A stretch of 64,000 nt of DNA, from assembly GCA_030761205.1 (NCBI GenBank), contig JAULJL010000010.1, positions 11,689,241 through 11,753,240 on the forward strand, read 5' to 3'. This stretch comes from Fremontodendron californicum (Eukaryota > Streptophyta > Magnoliopsida > Malvales > Malvaceae). Numbering within the stretch: position 1 is the stretch's first letter; each line of letters begins with the position of its first letter. Positions 46,940 to 59,314 of this stretch are shown here, one piece after another. The translations under genes were made by a program, and so were the position numbers. The notes below the pieces were generated by a model. It did not search any database, was not told where the DNA came from, and saw only the letters and a program-made list of their open reading frames with translations.

Positions 46940-48750
46940 AGGGGTAGTTTGGGCATTTAAAATTTTATTTCTAAAACATTAATTAATAAAATATTAAAAT
47001 TAATACTCTAACACTTTATGATACTAATATATTAAAAAATAATACTTACAAATATTAAAATTAATATGATTATTTTTCATATTTTGTTTTTTCATTTAAG
47101 CTAATTTATTAAAAAAAAAATATATTTAATATGGAATATTTGCTATTTGACACTAAATACAATGTAATTAATTATTTTGATTTTTAATTAAACATTATAT
47201 TCCTAATTACTTCTTATTAATGTAATTATTACATTTAATTTAATTATTTGTGTGTTTTAAACGTTACTTTACATTTCTCTCTACTTATTTTCCTCTTCTA
47301 TAACTATTTCTTTTCTTTCTTCTTTCAGATTGATTACATAGAAATTCCATTGTGCACTTATTGGTGGTTTTAATTGTCTTTTATTGTTTCTGTTTTATTT
47401 TTATTTTCAGTTACACTTTTTCATGTGTATAAATAACTTTTAGGTGATGCACAGGTTACTTCTTCTATTTTTCCATTTCAATTATTTTGTTCATTTGGAA
47501 TATTTGGGTTCTCAAACTTTATTCATTTCATTACGTTTTTTTTTCTCTCTCATATGTTAATGGGGTTGCTGTTTTTTTTTTCACTTTGAAAAGGTTTTTC
47601 TTTATAATAGTTTAAGTACTTTTAGAGGTTTATATTATAATTATTTTTTTATAACTTTATTATCACATATTTAATTTAATTAATTATATTTTGAATGTTA
47701 TTTTATAAATTTCAATTTTAATTGTGAGTTTTAATTTTATTTATATTCAACATTAATTTTTTATTTTTCCGTTACGTTTAGTAGTTGTATATAAGTCATC
47801 TTAGTCCCAAATGCAAGGAAAAAACCAAGATCATTTTTCCATGCAACAGACCATCCAACTACTATACATAGACAGCAACCACATATTGATAATCAGGATT
47901 GCTATGTTGAATGGTGCTAGGCCACAAGGGAAGATGTACTTCCGGACTCACCGAAAGGATAGACAATATCGTCAGTCTTTGTGAACCTTCAAGCTTTTCA
48001 AGCCCATGATCCTCTATCATATTCCGAAGGTCTTCATAAGAAGAAACAAATATAAGGTGATTTTATATACGAAATCATTCTCCTCATTGCCTTATCAATC
48101 AATTTTGTTTTGGTATTTGAAATGTGATCGTGGAAGGTGCAAAATATTGAGTGCCATGAACATCTATATCAATTAAGGATATTCTAGCTGCCAAATTGAT
48201 TTGAAAGAGAAAAGAGAAATAGGTTTTTGGAATTGTGGCATTTACTATGAGCAGGTATTTCTCCAATTCTTGATTTTTTGAAACTTTTTCGTATTTCTTT
48301 ATGTCTCCACATGGAATGATTTTATATTTTTTATGAAAATTTATTGTGTTTTAAGTGTAAAGGCTTTCTGATTATTTTTTTTTTCTTTCATTGATCGTTA
48401 CGTTCTTTATATTGTATATGTAATCTAATAATGCTTTTTGTTAGTTGACTAAACTTGATAGATATGTGCGTTAGCTTATAAGATTGATTAGTATTAGTGT
48501 TTAATTTTTAAAATTCTCAATTGTTTATATTTTTTTGATTGAAGGTTTCATGAATTTGTTGATGGGTGCCTTTACGCAGAAGTGAACAGCAGAAAACTGA
48601 CAAAATGACGCAATATACTTAAAGTCTCGAGACCCTACGCAACCCTGTCAACATAATCCTGTTGAGGGAAAATTCTAAGAAAAGTTTGTTAACGTACGCT
48701 TTTGGTAAGCTCCAACAAATTATGGCCGTTAGATGAAAATAATTTAATCT
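46940..48750 (+). other. Helitron-like interior without recognised gene
   Basis: AT-rich with a more complex stretch at about 47800-48260 and 48590-48750. I could not assign these to a protein family. The second stretch (GGCCGTTAGATGAAAATAAT, GAACCGTTGAAACC) resembles plant promoter-proximal DNA and probably belongs to the captured gene. Confidence 0.35.
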
Positions 48751-48799
48751 GAACCGTTGAAACCAAAAAAAAAAAAAAAAAGCTAGTAACCTGTTTACC

Positions 48800-51574
48800 G
48801 GGTCTCAAAATACTCAAATCCTGAAATTTTTCTCTCAAATAATAAAACCCTAAAATCTAAAAAGCTTTGTTTCGTTTCAGCCGCACCTCCTTCATCTTCT
48901 CAAATCAGCGTCGCCTCCATTTCATAAACTACTCAAGTTTTATAATTTGAAGCCTATCAAAAGCTTTTTCTGAGAAACTCTGGACTTTCCTCTCTACAAC
49001 CTGCTTTAAGGTATTTTCTTATATTCTACAGTTTAGCTTAGCCATTGGGCTGTTTTCTCTTTCATAGCAAGTACCTTTTTTCTGTAGTTCAATTTTTAAA
49101 TTTAGAATTTATCTTATTTTGGCGTTGTCCATGCTAACTTATGATTGATACCCAATTTGACTGCAGTCCTTGATACCATAGATAGTCATGTGAGATATTC
49201 TTTTTTTTTTCTTTTAAGAAGTTTGTTGCTAGTGTTGCGTGGTGGTTAGAACATGTAATTTTTTCAAGGGACAAATTTTATTATTGTTATTGATTATGTT
49301 TTGCAAAAAGGTTGAGTAATTTTTTTGTTCTGTGTTTAGGGGACCAACAATTGGTTTTCGGGGCAAAGTACTCCTTGCTTTCGAAGAAAATGGTTCCTCA
49401 AAAATTGGGGTCAGATTTGACAGATCTATTCCAGAGGGAAATGACCTTGGTGGGCTTTGTGAAGAAGATCATGGTTTCTTCTGTGCTGGTGACCACTTTA
49501 GTCCATTTTGCATCAATTTTAAGCGTCTTTTATGATACATTGTGGACTTGTATCCAATCTTACCCATTGTGTTTGCACTCTATAGCTAGCTCACTTCGTT
49601 TGGATAGTTCTGGAGGTGATGATGTTGACAAGCTGGCTGTTAATGAACTTTTTGAGGTACATGTCATTGATTAATGCATGAGAGCTATTGCTTTACGATT
49701 TTCACGTTTATAAGCATTTAGCTCTGAATTGTCTCACTTTTATAGGTTGCAGTGAATGAAAGCAAGAGTAGTCCCTTGATATTGTTTGTGAAAGACATAG
49801 AGAAGTCTATGGCTGGAAATACAGATGTGTATACTTCCTTGAAGAGTAAGGTTGATAATTTGCCAGCTAATGTTGTAGTGATTGGTTCTCATACCCAGAT
49901 GGATAATCGTAAGGAAAAAGTACGCAACTTGCTGTTTTTTGTTCAGCTCTGCGTCTTTCTTTGATGCTGTATGAAGTATTTTTAACTGTTTGATGTTTGC
50001 AATTTTGTGTTTCTGCAGTCTCATCCTGGTGGCCTTTTGTTCACAAAGTTTGGAGCCAACCAGACTGCTTTACTTGATCTTGCATTTCCAGTATGTCAAT
50101 CACTGGCATTTTTCTTTTGCCTTATATTTCTTTTACTTGAAAGATGTTGGATGATTTTTTACAGACTGCTCTGAGTTACTACTACTGTCTAAATTTATTT
50201 ATATGCCTATCTGTCTTAGTGGTTTCTAACTCTCTACTTGTATTGACCTATGGAAGGACCATGTCTGACTATATGCTAACATTTCAATGTTTATACTTTG
50301 AATTTGCATGCTCCGAACTTTTCTGGAACTGTGGCATGATTAGAATAGTAAAAAGTTTTAGATATGATCTTCACTTGAATTTAACATGATGCAATGCACA
50401 CGCTATTATAATCGGTAGCGTTTCCAGTTTTATTACTCAAGAGATTCTGTTCCTAGAGAGTGTCCTCACGTGTTGCCATAACATCCTTAGTGCATTATAA
50501 TCTAGTATTCACCTTTTTTCTCACTTTCTCATTCCGATAACACACCTAATACGAGTATCATTCCTTATGCAGGATAATTTTGGTAGACTTCATGACAGGA
50601 GCAAAGAAACACCTAAAACCATGAAACAAGTTACTCGGCTATTCCCTAACAAAGTGACGATCCAGTTGCCTCAGGTATGTTTATGTCAGTTTCTGCATCA
50701 GTTATCCTGTTACGATTGAAATATTAGGTTAATATTCCTGAATCATGTCAGGATGAAGCTTTACTTCTGGACTAGAAGCAGCAATTGGAACGCGACATTG
50801 AAACTTTTAAAGCACAGTCAAATATTGTTAGCATTCGCTCAGTGAGTATTGCTAACCTCTCCTCCCTTCCCAAACAGATAGAAGTTGCCTTCTGTGTCCT
50901 TTGAATATTTAGAAATTAGTAAACAGTTCATTTATTCGGAAATTTGAGGTACAAGTCTCTTTTTGGAGATTTTCATAACAGTTCTATGCTATCAGGTTCT
51001 CAATCGAAATGGTTTGGATTGCCCTGATCTTGAAACACTTTGCATTAAAGATCAAACGCTTACAAATGAGAGTTAGTATCCTTGAGCTTCTTATTATATA
51101 CGAATTCCATACTAAGTGTATATTCCTTTTTCTTAATTTTTAACATTTTTACCATCGTATATATATGAAAGATTTTCAAGACTTTCTTTTTTTTTCAAAA
51201 ATTTAATTGATCATTTTTTTAAAGGTTGTTAAATAAGTATAATTTTTCCCTCAAATTCAAAAAACAGGATTATACATTTGGAAAGGAGGTAGTAGTAAAA
51301 CCTTGTACTACTTTTTACTTTAATATTACTAATTTTTTACCTTCTATTATTGTAGGTGTGGAGAAAGTGGTAGGCTGGGCACTAAGTCACCACTTCATGC
51401 ATTCTTCATAAACTTTGGTGAAAGATGCTAAACTTGTAGTTTCAACTGAAAGGTTTTATGTTCTCTTAATTTATTTCAACCTAGATCTCTGAAATGTTAA
51501 AAGAGAAGCTAGAATTATATGAACTATAATCTCTTTCCATTTTATTCTTGTGCTAACTTTTTCTGTTGCAGCAT
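48800..51574 (+). pseudogene. AAA-type ATPase gene fragment, ATPase domain missing
   Basis: Matches the middle of the large plant AAA ATPases of the At4g02480/At1g02890 type, which have an N-terminal FHA-like part and a C-terminal spastin/katanin-like ATPase. A 5'-UTR-like exon (about 48800-49010, donor GTATTT) is followed by exons 49340-49498 (GPTIGFRGKVLLAFEENGSS), 49586-49656, 49746-49919 (ILFVKDIEKSMAGNTDVY), 50019-50090, 50573-50674 (TRLFPNKVTIQLPQ), 50752-50841, 50996-51071 and 51356-51452, with intact GT..AG sites and consistent phases. Nonsense codons: TAG at 50773-50775 (expected Trp) and TAA at 51409-51411. Homology ends near 51574, before the Walker A/B region. The N-terminal exons are also missing. 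The retained introns exclude retrotransposition. It lies inside a Helitron-like element. Confidence 0.85.
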
Positions 51575-53056
51575 CAAATATGTATAATTGATGCCACATA
51601 ATTGTGGATCCTTTACCATGGCATTTCTTTAATTAAGCAACTTGATATCCAAAAGCTGAAGATTGAAGCTCATCAAGTATGATATATTATATTTTTCGTT
51701 TCTTATTTGAGTATATAGAGTACTTGGTTAGACTTTTATTAAAATTTAATTATTCTTAATTATTCTTAATTAAATTTTTTATATAATAATATATTTTCAG
51801 TTTCGAACTAGAGTAAATATGAGTAAATTAGACTTTTCCTTAAACTTTTCAATTAAATAAATTTTTTATTTCTCTAATTATTATGAGTATTATTTATTAT
51901 TTATCTTTATTGATATTTACCACTCCTGCCACCTTGACCGTTATTAATATTACCCACCCTAGCTATTCATGTGTTAAACATATATATTGTGTATTAATTA
52001 TTCAGTTTGAGTATAAATAACACTTTAATATATTTTTTAGTTGTCAAATGTAAGATTTAGATTTTCATGGCTCTTTTTGTTCTTAATTGAAAGTGAATTT
52101 AGAGCCTAAAAATTATAAGAGAAAAAGTTGATTCCATATCAACACAACTAAAAAATATCATTAAAATGTTTAATCACAATAAAAACCCAATTGAATATCA
52201 CAATAAAATCAAATTTTAAAAGACTTTAAAACTATTAATTTCATGAAAATATAACACTCCTACCAATAGTAATGTTAATAGGTATGGTTAAAAAAATTTA
52301 ATTGAAAATTAATTAGGAGTTAATTATCAGAATTTGAGGTTATAACTCCCACAAGTTTAATGGAGCTATACCAATTTAAGAAGTCAAAGATCAAAACAGT
52401 CACAAACTTTACCAGTAAATTAATGTCTTTATATATTAACCATCATCCATTCTCAAGAATAACTTAAAAGCATATTGTTGTTTAAAGATATGATAAGTTG
52501 TCAATTTCCTTTCCAGGATTTTTACGGGTTTGTAGCCATTTTGTAGTAGTTTACAAAAATCATAATTAATTAAATTATATGCAATTAGTTAAATATTCAC
52601 ACTCAGATCTCATATAAATGTACATGTTTTAATCATGACATATCTTATAATTATAGGCTTATAAAAAATTTCAAATACCATTAAATAAGAAAATTAAATG
52701 TTTTTTTTTTTTCAAAAGATTTGACAAGTAATTTATAAAAATCATAATTAATTAAATTCTAATTAAAAACCAAATAAAAATAAAACTAATTTAAGAAACG
52801 CTTTTTGAAAAGAGCATCAAATACTTACACATTGACTTTACCAACAGAATGAGAGAAAGAATACCAAAGAAAAAACCTTAAACAAATCCCTACAAAAAGT
52901 TAAAATAAATGAATTTGCATCTTTAAACATGCATATTATATAAACACACCGAGGTGCATGCATTGAACACTAAATACTTGCCATGACAACTTATCATTAT
53001 ACGAATATTACAAATAAATAAAATATATATTCATATACAAATATTTATAAAGTCGA
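51575..53056. other. AT-rich tail of the Helitron-like element
   Basis: No ORF or recognised motif after the ATPase homology ends. AT-rich, with an internal repeat of TTAATTATTCTTAATTA. Confidence 0.4.
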
Positions 53057-53082
53057 ACCCGCAATGCGGGTGCATATTCGTA

Positions 53083-53083
<1 letters not shown>

Positions 53084-53125
<42 letters not shown>

Positions 53126-53408
53126 CAAGAATTTCAATCCTTTTTAATTTTTAATTCAGTTGATAATGCTTCTAATAAATCAACATTTATTTCAATTAAT
53201 TTATATTTAAACAATTAAATAGATAAAATTATTTATTTAAAATCAAAATTAAATTAAAAAACTACAAAAAAAATTATGCTTATTCCAAGAATTATCTTAC
53301 TTGAGAATAACAAACAAAATTCTCATATTTCACCTAGATTTTTTTTTTTTTTTTAAAAAAAAAAAGAGAGAGAGAGATAGAGTTACAAGTCTAATTTTTT
53401 TTTTTAAT
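53084..53408 (+). repeat. (TA)n run and ~280-bp direct repeat, right copy
   Basis: A (TA)n run (53084-53120) follows the Helitron-type 3' end. 53121-53408 then repeats 45617-45886 in direct orientation with small differences. A GA run lies at 53366-53376. Confidence 0.7.
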
Positions 53409-53980
53409 ATTTAAACAGACAAATCCTTTTTTTCAAAGCTATACTTCTTCTTTCTCTTATAAATTTTAGAGAGATGATTTTGAGTTTTTTTTTTCCCTAT
53501 TGAGTAATTTTAGTGTATTTGAATTTTGGTTATAATTTTTTTTTTTCGAAATGGAAACAAAAAGAAGTAGAAACTCATATCCTCGAACTAGAAGCAAGAG
53601 ATGGGATCTTCGTTGCCATGGAAGACATGCGCTATAGCTCATAAGTATTCTAAAATTTAACTTGATAATACTATTTTTATATGATTTCTTTTTTTTTTTA
53701 AGTCACCTTTTTTCAAATTTTTATGGAGTTTCAGATTATGGCCAAATTAAAAAAGCAGGATGTATTTCTTTAAAAATAAGGTGCACATATTAGAGTTAAT
53801 TCAATTTTTCTAAATTTTTTAGCATTTATTATTATTATAATAAAAAAAAATCTCGTGCATAGATAATTAAGACTACTGCTTTTCTTTTTAAAAAAAAACA
53901 AATTGCAACAAAGCTACACGCTGTTTTATTTACAAATTAAAGTAGCAATTAGAAAAGGTCTTAGAGGCAAGGTCTTAGAG
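53409..53980. other. AT-rich intergenic DNA, tiny ORF
   Basis: A 28-codon ORF at 53551-53637 (METKRSRNSYPRTRSKRW then DLRCHGRHAL) is basic and of higher complexity than its surroundings. It may be an exon fragment or chance. A 13-bp GGTCTTAGAGGCA is tandemly duplicated at 53958-53983. Confidence 0.25.
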
Positions 53981-54385
53981 GCAGTGAATAAAAATCGGAT
54001 TGGATTAATTGAGCGGATCGATTGAATCGAAAATCGATAACCTGTTCGGTCTGGTACTATATATAAAACCGAGTTTTTTGAATCGGTGAAAAATTGGTTT
54101 AACCAATAAAAACCCGGATAAAGCCCCTAAAAAATCATTTTTTATTCTTTTAATCTCTTTTTTTTTTTTTCAAATTTGTTTCTAAGTGATGAGATTTGAA
54201 CCCTTAACCTCTTACTTTTATATTAAATATCATACAACTAAGCCAAATGTTTATTCTTATTAATTATTTACTATATTTATTAACATTAAAATTATTTTTT
54301 ATATATTTAAAAGTATTTTAATCAAATCGACCGGTCTAAACCAAAGATCTGACGGATTCAACTTTCGATCCGATTTTTAACCTTG
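53981..54385. mobile_element. Miniature inverted-repeat element (CGGATT/CCGGT-rich)
   Basis: AAAAATCGGAT at 53990-54000 and ATCCGATTTTT at 54368-54378 are exact inverted ends, with GATCGATTGAATCGAAAATCG and GACCGGTCTAAACC words just inside. A tRNA-like phrase GAGATTTGAACCC..CAACTAAGCCAA is present in the middle but no tRNA folds. Target duplication unclear. Confidence 0.5.
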
Positions 54386-54866
54386 TTTAGAGGAAACAAA
54401 ATGGTTAAAAACACCATTATATCTATCAAAGTACAGATAAATGAGAAAATGGTTAAAAACACCATTACATCTATCACCCGATTTATCTTAATTTAGAAAA
54501 ATTAAAGTTATATGAGGTGGGTTATTTAAATTCTTGGTAACTTAAAGGTTATTTAAAAGTACACCACCGATCAATGATTTCACATTAGCAAATATAATTT
54601 TCCTTTAAAAATATTATTATATTAGTGTTTGATTGAATTAACTAGAATTTGTCACACCCACCATGTGGATGGGTAGTTTTTTTTTTTTTTTTTTTTTAAC
54701 AAAACTAGTTATTTTTTAAGTAGTTTTTAGTATAAAAATAGATAACTTTGTAAGACATTAACAACCCTAATCTATAATCCCATAAGCTCATAAAATATAT
54801 TAAAAATATATTAAAAATTCTGTTTTAAAAAATATTAAAAGACATTAACAACCCTAATCTATAATC
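54386..54866 (-). mobile_element. Helitron-type 3' terminus (D) and flank
   Basis: At 54642-54673 the minus strand reads a hairpin (CCCATCCACATGGTGGG, with paired CCA/TGG inside paired CCCA/TGGG), a short AT-rich spacer, then CTAG and T. Between 54754 and 54888 a 46-bp sequence starting GACATTAACAACCCTAATC is perfectly repeated 87 bp apart; the second copy runs into the Athila-type LTR start. Confidence 0.45.
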
Positions 54867-56420
54867 CCATAAGCTCATAAAATATACATTTTATGCCTTT
54901 CTACCTTTAGTTTTTGTTATGTTTTCGATCTTTATCTTGTTTAATTATATTATCTTTTGGAATTTTAGGTAGAATAAGGAGAATGAAGTCAAAAGATGTC
55001 AATAATGATGGTAAAGAGCTTACAAAATCATAATCACAAGATGGAAGAAGATTTGGGAGTCAAAAAGATCAATTTCTTAATGCTAGATGATCAGGCAGAT
55101 CTCACCTCCGGAGTTTGTTGCTAAGAAATAATTATGTTAAAGACATTATTTGAAGAAACTTCCTCCTTGACTTTCAAAGCTGACTTGAATACCTTTTTAA
55201 CGATATTTTACACGCCTAAATCGAACAACGGATGGTCATCCATATCAGCTGACGAATTGCGAAACAGTGCATCAGTCGTAAAAGCAAAGTCAGAAAGCAA
55301 AAATGGATAAGACAGCAAGTTGGGGCCGCGGCGCCGAGTGTCTGACCTCCAAATCCGCCCAAATCCGAGAAAAACCGCAAATATGGGAAAAATCTGGGAA
55401 AAGTCCAAACTTGCCTTATTTTGAATCCTAACTTCCTTGAAGAGAAAGAAAGGGTTTCCAAGATTTTAAAACTCTATAAATACCATCTTTTGAGCCACAA
55501 ACTATCATAATCTTTTGAGGAGACTCAAGGGATCATCAATTTTCGTCTTCTTCTCCATTCTTTCATTTTCTTTTTAGTTTTATGTATATATTATCTACGC
55601 CTATGCTATGCTAAACTTCTCTTTGGTTAAGGATGATTTCAAAGCCCTAGACATGTTTTGCAATTAATTTTTAGATTTTATCTATCATTAATTTTCTATC
55701 AAAGTTGATTATGTTCTTCCATAAGAATTGTTTATGATCTTGTCTTGATTTGTTTCGGTTGCAAACTAGATAGATCTTGATAATTATCTATTGCTAGTTT
55801 AGAAATCTTGATCCGTGTAAATGTCTTGATTTCCTATTCATAAGTGGCAATTTGTAATTCATGATTATGTTGGGTTTTCGGGAATTACAATGTGAAACAT
55901 AACATAAGTTGAACAATCCGAGCTTACGTGTTTGTTGCTTAGATCAACCTATCTTTCTCATCATAAAGCTGTTATCAAATTGAATTTAGAGAGCTTATTC
56001 TAGGTTGTTTGATAATTAGAGATTAAATAGAGAGCTTATTCTATTTAACAACAAAGTAAGGAAAGATTGGGGTAGCAGAGCTTGTTGTTATCTATGATTG
56101 ATAATTTTGATAGTAATTGATGTTGATAGATCTGATTATTGATTCTCAATGATGTCTAGCGATGGAGAATGAAACCTTAACCATACTTCTCTTATATTTG
56201 ATTTTCTCTTATTTATTTGCTTTTTACTTATCTTGTTTTCTTTACTTTTAATTATTTAAAAACCCCCTTTTCTTTTATTGTTCTTGAATCCAAGTTTTAA
56301 ACTAGTAATTTTGTAAACTAAAAACCAATCTCTGTGAATTTGACCCTTGCATGCTACTTTATTATAATTGATCATATTAATTGCAAGGTTTAATAAAGAT
56401 ACACTCTTTTGAGTGCATCA
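54867..56420 (+). repeat. Athila-type LTR, unit 1
   Basis: Collinear with 59885-61424 from (CC/TG)ATAAGCTCATAAAATA to TTGAGTGCATCA. The canonical TG start is changed to CC or lost here. Ends six bases before the tRNA-Asp primer site. About 1.55 kb. ORFs at 55208-55461 are shadows shared by both LTR copies. Confidence 0.85.
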
Positions 56421-56426
56421 AATTTT

Positions 56427-56444
56427 TGGCGCCGTTGTCGGGGA
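56427..56444 (+). other. Primer-binding site, tRNA-Asp (unit 1)
   Basis: TGGCGCCGTTGTCGGGGA, complementary to the tRNA-Asp 3' end with one mismatch. tRNA-Asp priming is typical of Athila elements. Confidence 0.8.
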
Positions 56445-56555
56445 TTGCTTTCTTTAGTTTATTCGTTACTTGGTTTATTCTTATTTTCAGTTGTAATTAA
56501 TTTTATTTTTCCTTTACATACAAGTTTTTTCTTTCCAGATTTCAAGCAAGAAAAG

Positions 56556-57626
56556 ATGGCAGGTGCTACATCAAAACTTCAGAACCAACTAGACAATCTC
56601 ATCTCCATAGTTCAACAAGTGGCCATAAGTAAGATTCAACAATCAAGGCAGTGTGGAGTGTGTTTCATGATGGATCATCCAACCAATTGGTGCCCATACT
56701 ATCCAAAAGATAAGTTTGAACCAGCCTATGATGTGGGAGGATACCAAAGCCATCAAGGGTTCCAAGGACAACAGTATGATGCTTTCCCAAACACTTACAA
56801 TGAGGGATGCTGGAATCATACTAATTATGGCTACTCGAGAAATTATTAAGAAATAGATCCTTATGCCAACTACAATTATCCATCGAGCTTCAATCAATCA
56901 TGGTCTCAAGAACCAGATCTTTTGCAGCCCCCACCTCAATGTTCAGGTACTTCTTTAGAAGACCTTGTCAATATTTTTGCTGCTAATAATTTGCAATTTT
57001 AACAGAAAATAGAGGCAAACATTCAGGAAACAAGGACAAGTCTTCAGGTAGGTATCCATAATTTGGAAACGCAAATGAGCAAATTGGCTAGTGGTGTGGC
57101 AAGATGGGTAGAAGAAGGATCTGAGGAACTACATGAACAACTCCCTTCCCAAACTATGATTGATCCAAAGGAGAATGTTAGTGCCATACAACTTGAGGAT
57201 GTATCAGAAAATCCAAGGGAACTCGAGGATGAGAAAGAACTTGAGATGGATTTACTTCTTGAAGATAATGAAGCTTCAATCCCAAAGGAGAGTACTTCGG
57301 CACTTGAGGTAACGTTTAAGGTTCCAATTTTTACTAATGTTTCTTATCCACCTTTTCCTAGAATATTCGCAAAGTTCAAGGAGATGGAACCTGAACAATA
57401 CATGCCGGAAACCTTAAACAGCTTGTTTGTGGATGTCATTCAACAAATACCAAAATATGCATCATTCCTCGATGAGCTATGCACCACAAAGGATGATGGA
57501 ATAATAATTGTGATGGAGAATGCATCCACTATTGTGCATAGACAAATTTCAACAAACCGGGAATATCCTGAAAGTCTCATGCCTAGAATAGAAGATCCTA
57601 AAAAGCCAAGAAAGGGTATTGGCTAG
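56556..57626 (+). pseudogene. Athila-type gag C-terminal remnant, unit 1
   Basis: The reading frame starts at ATG 56556 (MAGATSKLQNQLDNLISIVQ), which is not the normal Gag start; the capsid part is deleted. A complete CCHC knuckle (CGVCFMMDHPTNWC) follows, then a G/Y/Q/N-rich stretch. A TAA at 56847-56849 interrupts the frame where unit 2 has CAA (Gln). Reading resumes at 57063-57626 (LETQMSKLASGVARW, then LFVDVIQQIPKYASFLDELC, a region found before the protease in Athila polyproteins) and ends before any protease motif. No reverse transcriptase or integrase follows. Non-functional and non-autonomous. Confidence 0.75.
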
Positions 57627-59314
57627 GCTAAACACAATAACTCAAGTGCTAATTGGGAAGGCAGCCCAATTAATGAAGAAAATTGCCAACCTGGCAAACC
57701 AGATTTGTTTTTTCTCTTTCGTGCTTTCTTTTGATTTTTATATAGTGTTCTTTAGTTATTTTTTTTCTTTATTTAGTAGTTCTTTTCTCTTACATATAAT
57801 TCTTGCATATAGGGTGATAGCATTACATTGAGGACAATGTAAGAATTAAGTGTGGGGGGAAGAATTTAGGATTTCTTAGTTTAGTTTTTATTTTAGATTG
57901 TCAATTTTTTTTTAAATATAATGATGGATATTATTTTTTTTAGTTTAGTTCAGTTTCATAGTTTAGTTTCTTAGTTTAGTGTGTTATAGTTGCTTTTAAA
58001 TATAATGATGAGATATGAATTGCATAGGTCTAAATTGGTTACTGGTGAGAAGATTTTCATGAGAATTAAGCTTGATACTATTTTTTATGAGCCAATGTTG
58101 ATATGATATGTTGATTGAAAAAGAAGCATGTTTAGACTTCATATTAACTTGTATAATCATCCTTGTGAGTTTTTTAGCATATATGATTGATGCATTATAC
58201 ATATCAATCCAATTTCTTTCTTGTGTGCTCTCATGATAACATGTTTCTCTAGAACTTGCTTTAAACCATTTAAGACTATATTAATGCATGTAACTACATG
58301 GATATGATAGAGGCATTAGGATTATGACCAGGGCCAAACAGACATCCATATTAATGTTCCAAGAGAACATCCCCACTAGTGTGCCAATTTGAGCCTACAT
58401 TGAATATGCTATTTTATTGGTAACCACATCTTACCTAGCCTAAATGTACTTATATCCTTACCCTTGTTCTAAAGATGAATTAGATTGTTTTGAGACATAT
58501 TGCAAAAACAAGGATATCTATTGAAAATTTAGGTTAGAACAAAAGATAAGTGTGGGGGAAAGAATGGCAAAAGTCCAGACAAAAAGAAAAAGGAATATTG
58601 AAAAAAAAAATTCATCTCTTGAACGTTTGGTTAAAGAAAAGATGTTAGAAAGTTGGTTAGAATGAAACAAAGGCTCAACATGAATATTTAGCCTATGATA
58701 TTATGTGCTTTATAAGAGTTTTGAGAAGTTTTTAATTGTATTATCTTAGTATGTCTCTAAACTCTATAAAATCTTTGGAACCTTTGTGATATCTTTATTC
58801 TTTTATTCTTTAACCATATTACAACCCCTTGGCCCCATTACAACCTTGAATAAAGACCTCTTGATTCATGAAGTTGCATGATCTAAGTAGTGGAGAATAG
58901 GTGGATAAGCAAGCATACGGTAGAACTGTTTTCATGAGATTGATTGAGTATAAACACTTTACCACTACTTTAAAGAGTGAAAATCATGAGAGTATCCCAT
59001 GCGAGAAGTTGAGATTAAGTTTGAGTATGCACTATTTTGATTGAAATATGTTATGTTAATATTGGCTTAACTCAAATTATTTACATTCAAGCATGAATTT
59101 CTGTGAAATTCTTTCAGCTATTGATTAGTTTATAAGACCTATTTAATGATTATCTCTATTTATATTGGAAGGATTAGGAGTAATTATATTTAGTATATTT
59201 TATTTTTATTTTAGTTTTTCAATGTTTGTTGGTATCGTCCTAGTAAACCCTCACGAGACTAAACTCGTCCACTAGGGACACCTAAGGGTTTAAAGGCTTG
59301 TGTCACATGCTAAA
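57627..59314 (+). other. Noncoding 3' part of Athila-type unit 1
   Basis: 2.2 kb in total to the next LTR, without pol. TTAAGTGTGGGGGGAAG (about 57847) and ATAAGTGTGGGGGAAAG (about 58548) resemble the true polypurine tract at 59870-59880. Closely matched by 62630-64000 of unit 2. Confidence 0.65.

Larger units (their letters stand above)
46866..53083 (+). mobile_element. Candidate Helitron carrying captured gene DNA
   Basis: 5' end candidate: TCTATATAATATAGTATTTTCC at 46866, following an A. 3' end candidate: perfect hairpin ACCCGCAATGCGGGT (53057-53071), 12 bases, then GTAG and T; a canonical end would be CTAG, so one base has changed. The 6.2 kb between includes the AAA-ATPase gene fragment in the same orientation. 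No Rep/helicase motifs were recognised, so it would be non-autonomous. The boundaries are inferred from motifs, not from an empty site. Confidence 0.5.

Noticed and set aside
49312..49674. 120-codon ORF at the ATPase fragment
   Set aside because: It reads through an exon in another frame and across a splice donor; the exon frame with family matches is a different one.
45617..53408. Interpretation of the ~280-bp direct repeats as LTRs of a retrotransposon
   Set aside because: No TG..CA ends, primer site or polypurine tract; the interior has Helitron-type ends and an intron-bearing gene fragment.
54180..54250. tRNA-like phrase with GATTTGAACCC inside a miniature element, as a possible tRNA gene or SINE
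   Set aside because: I could not pair the arms into a cloverleaf and saw no clear A box or SINE tail; the element has inverted ends instead.
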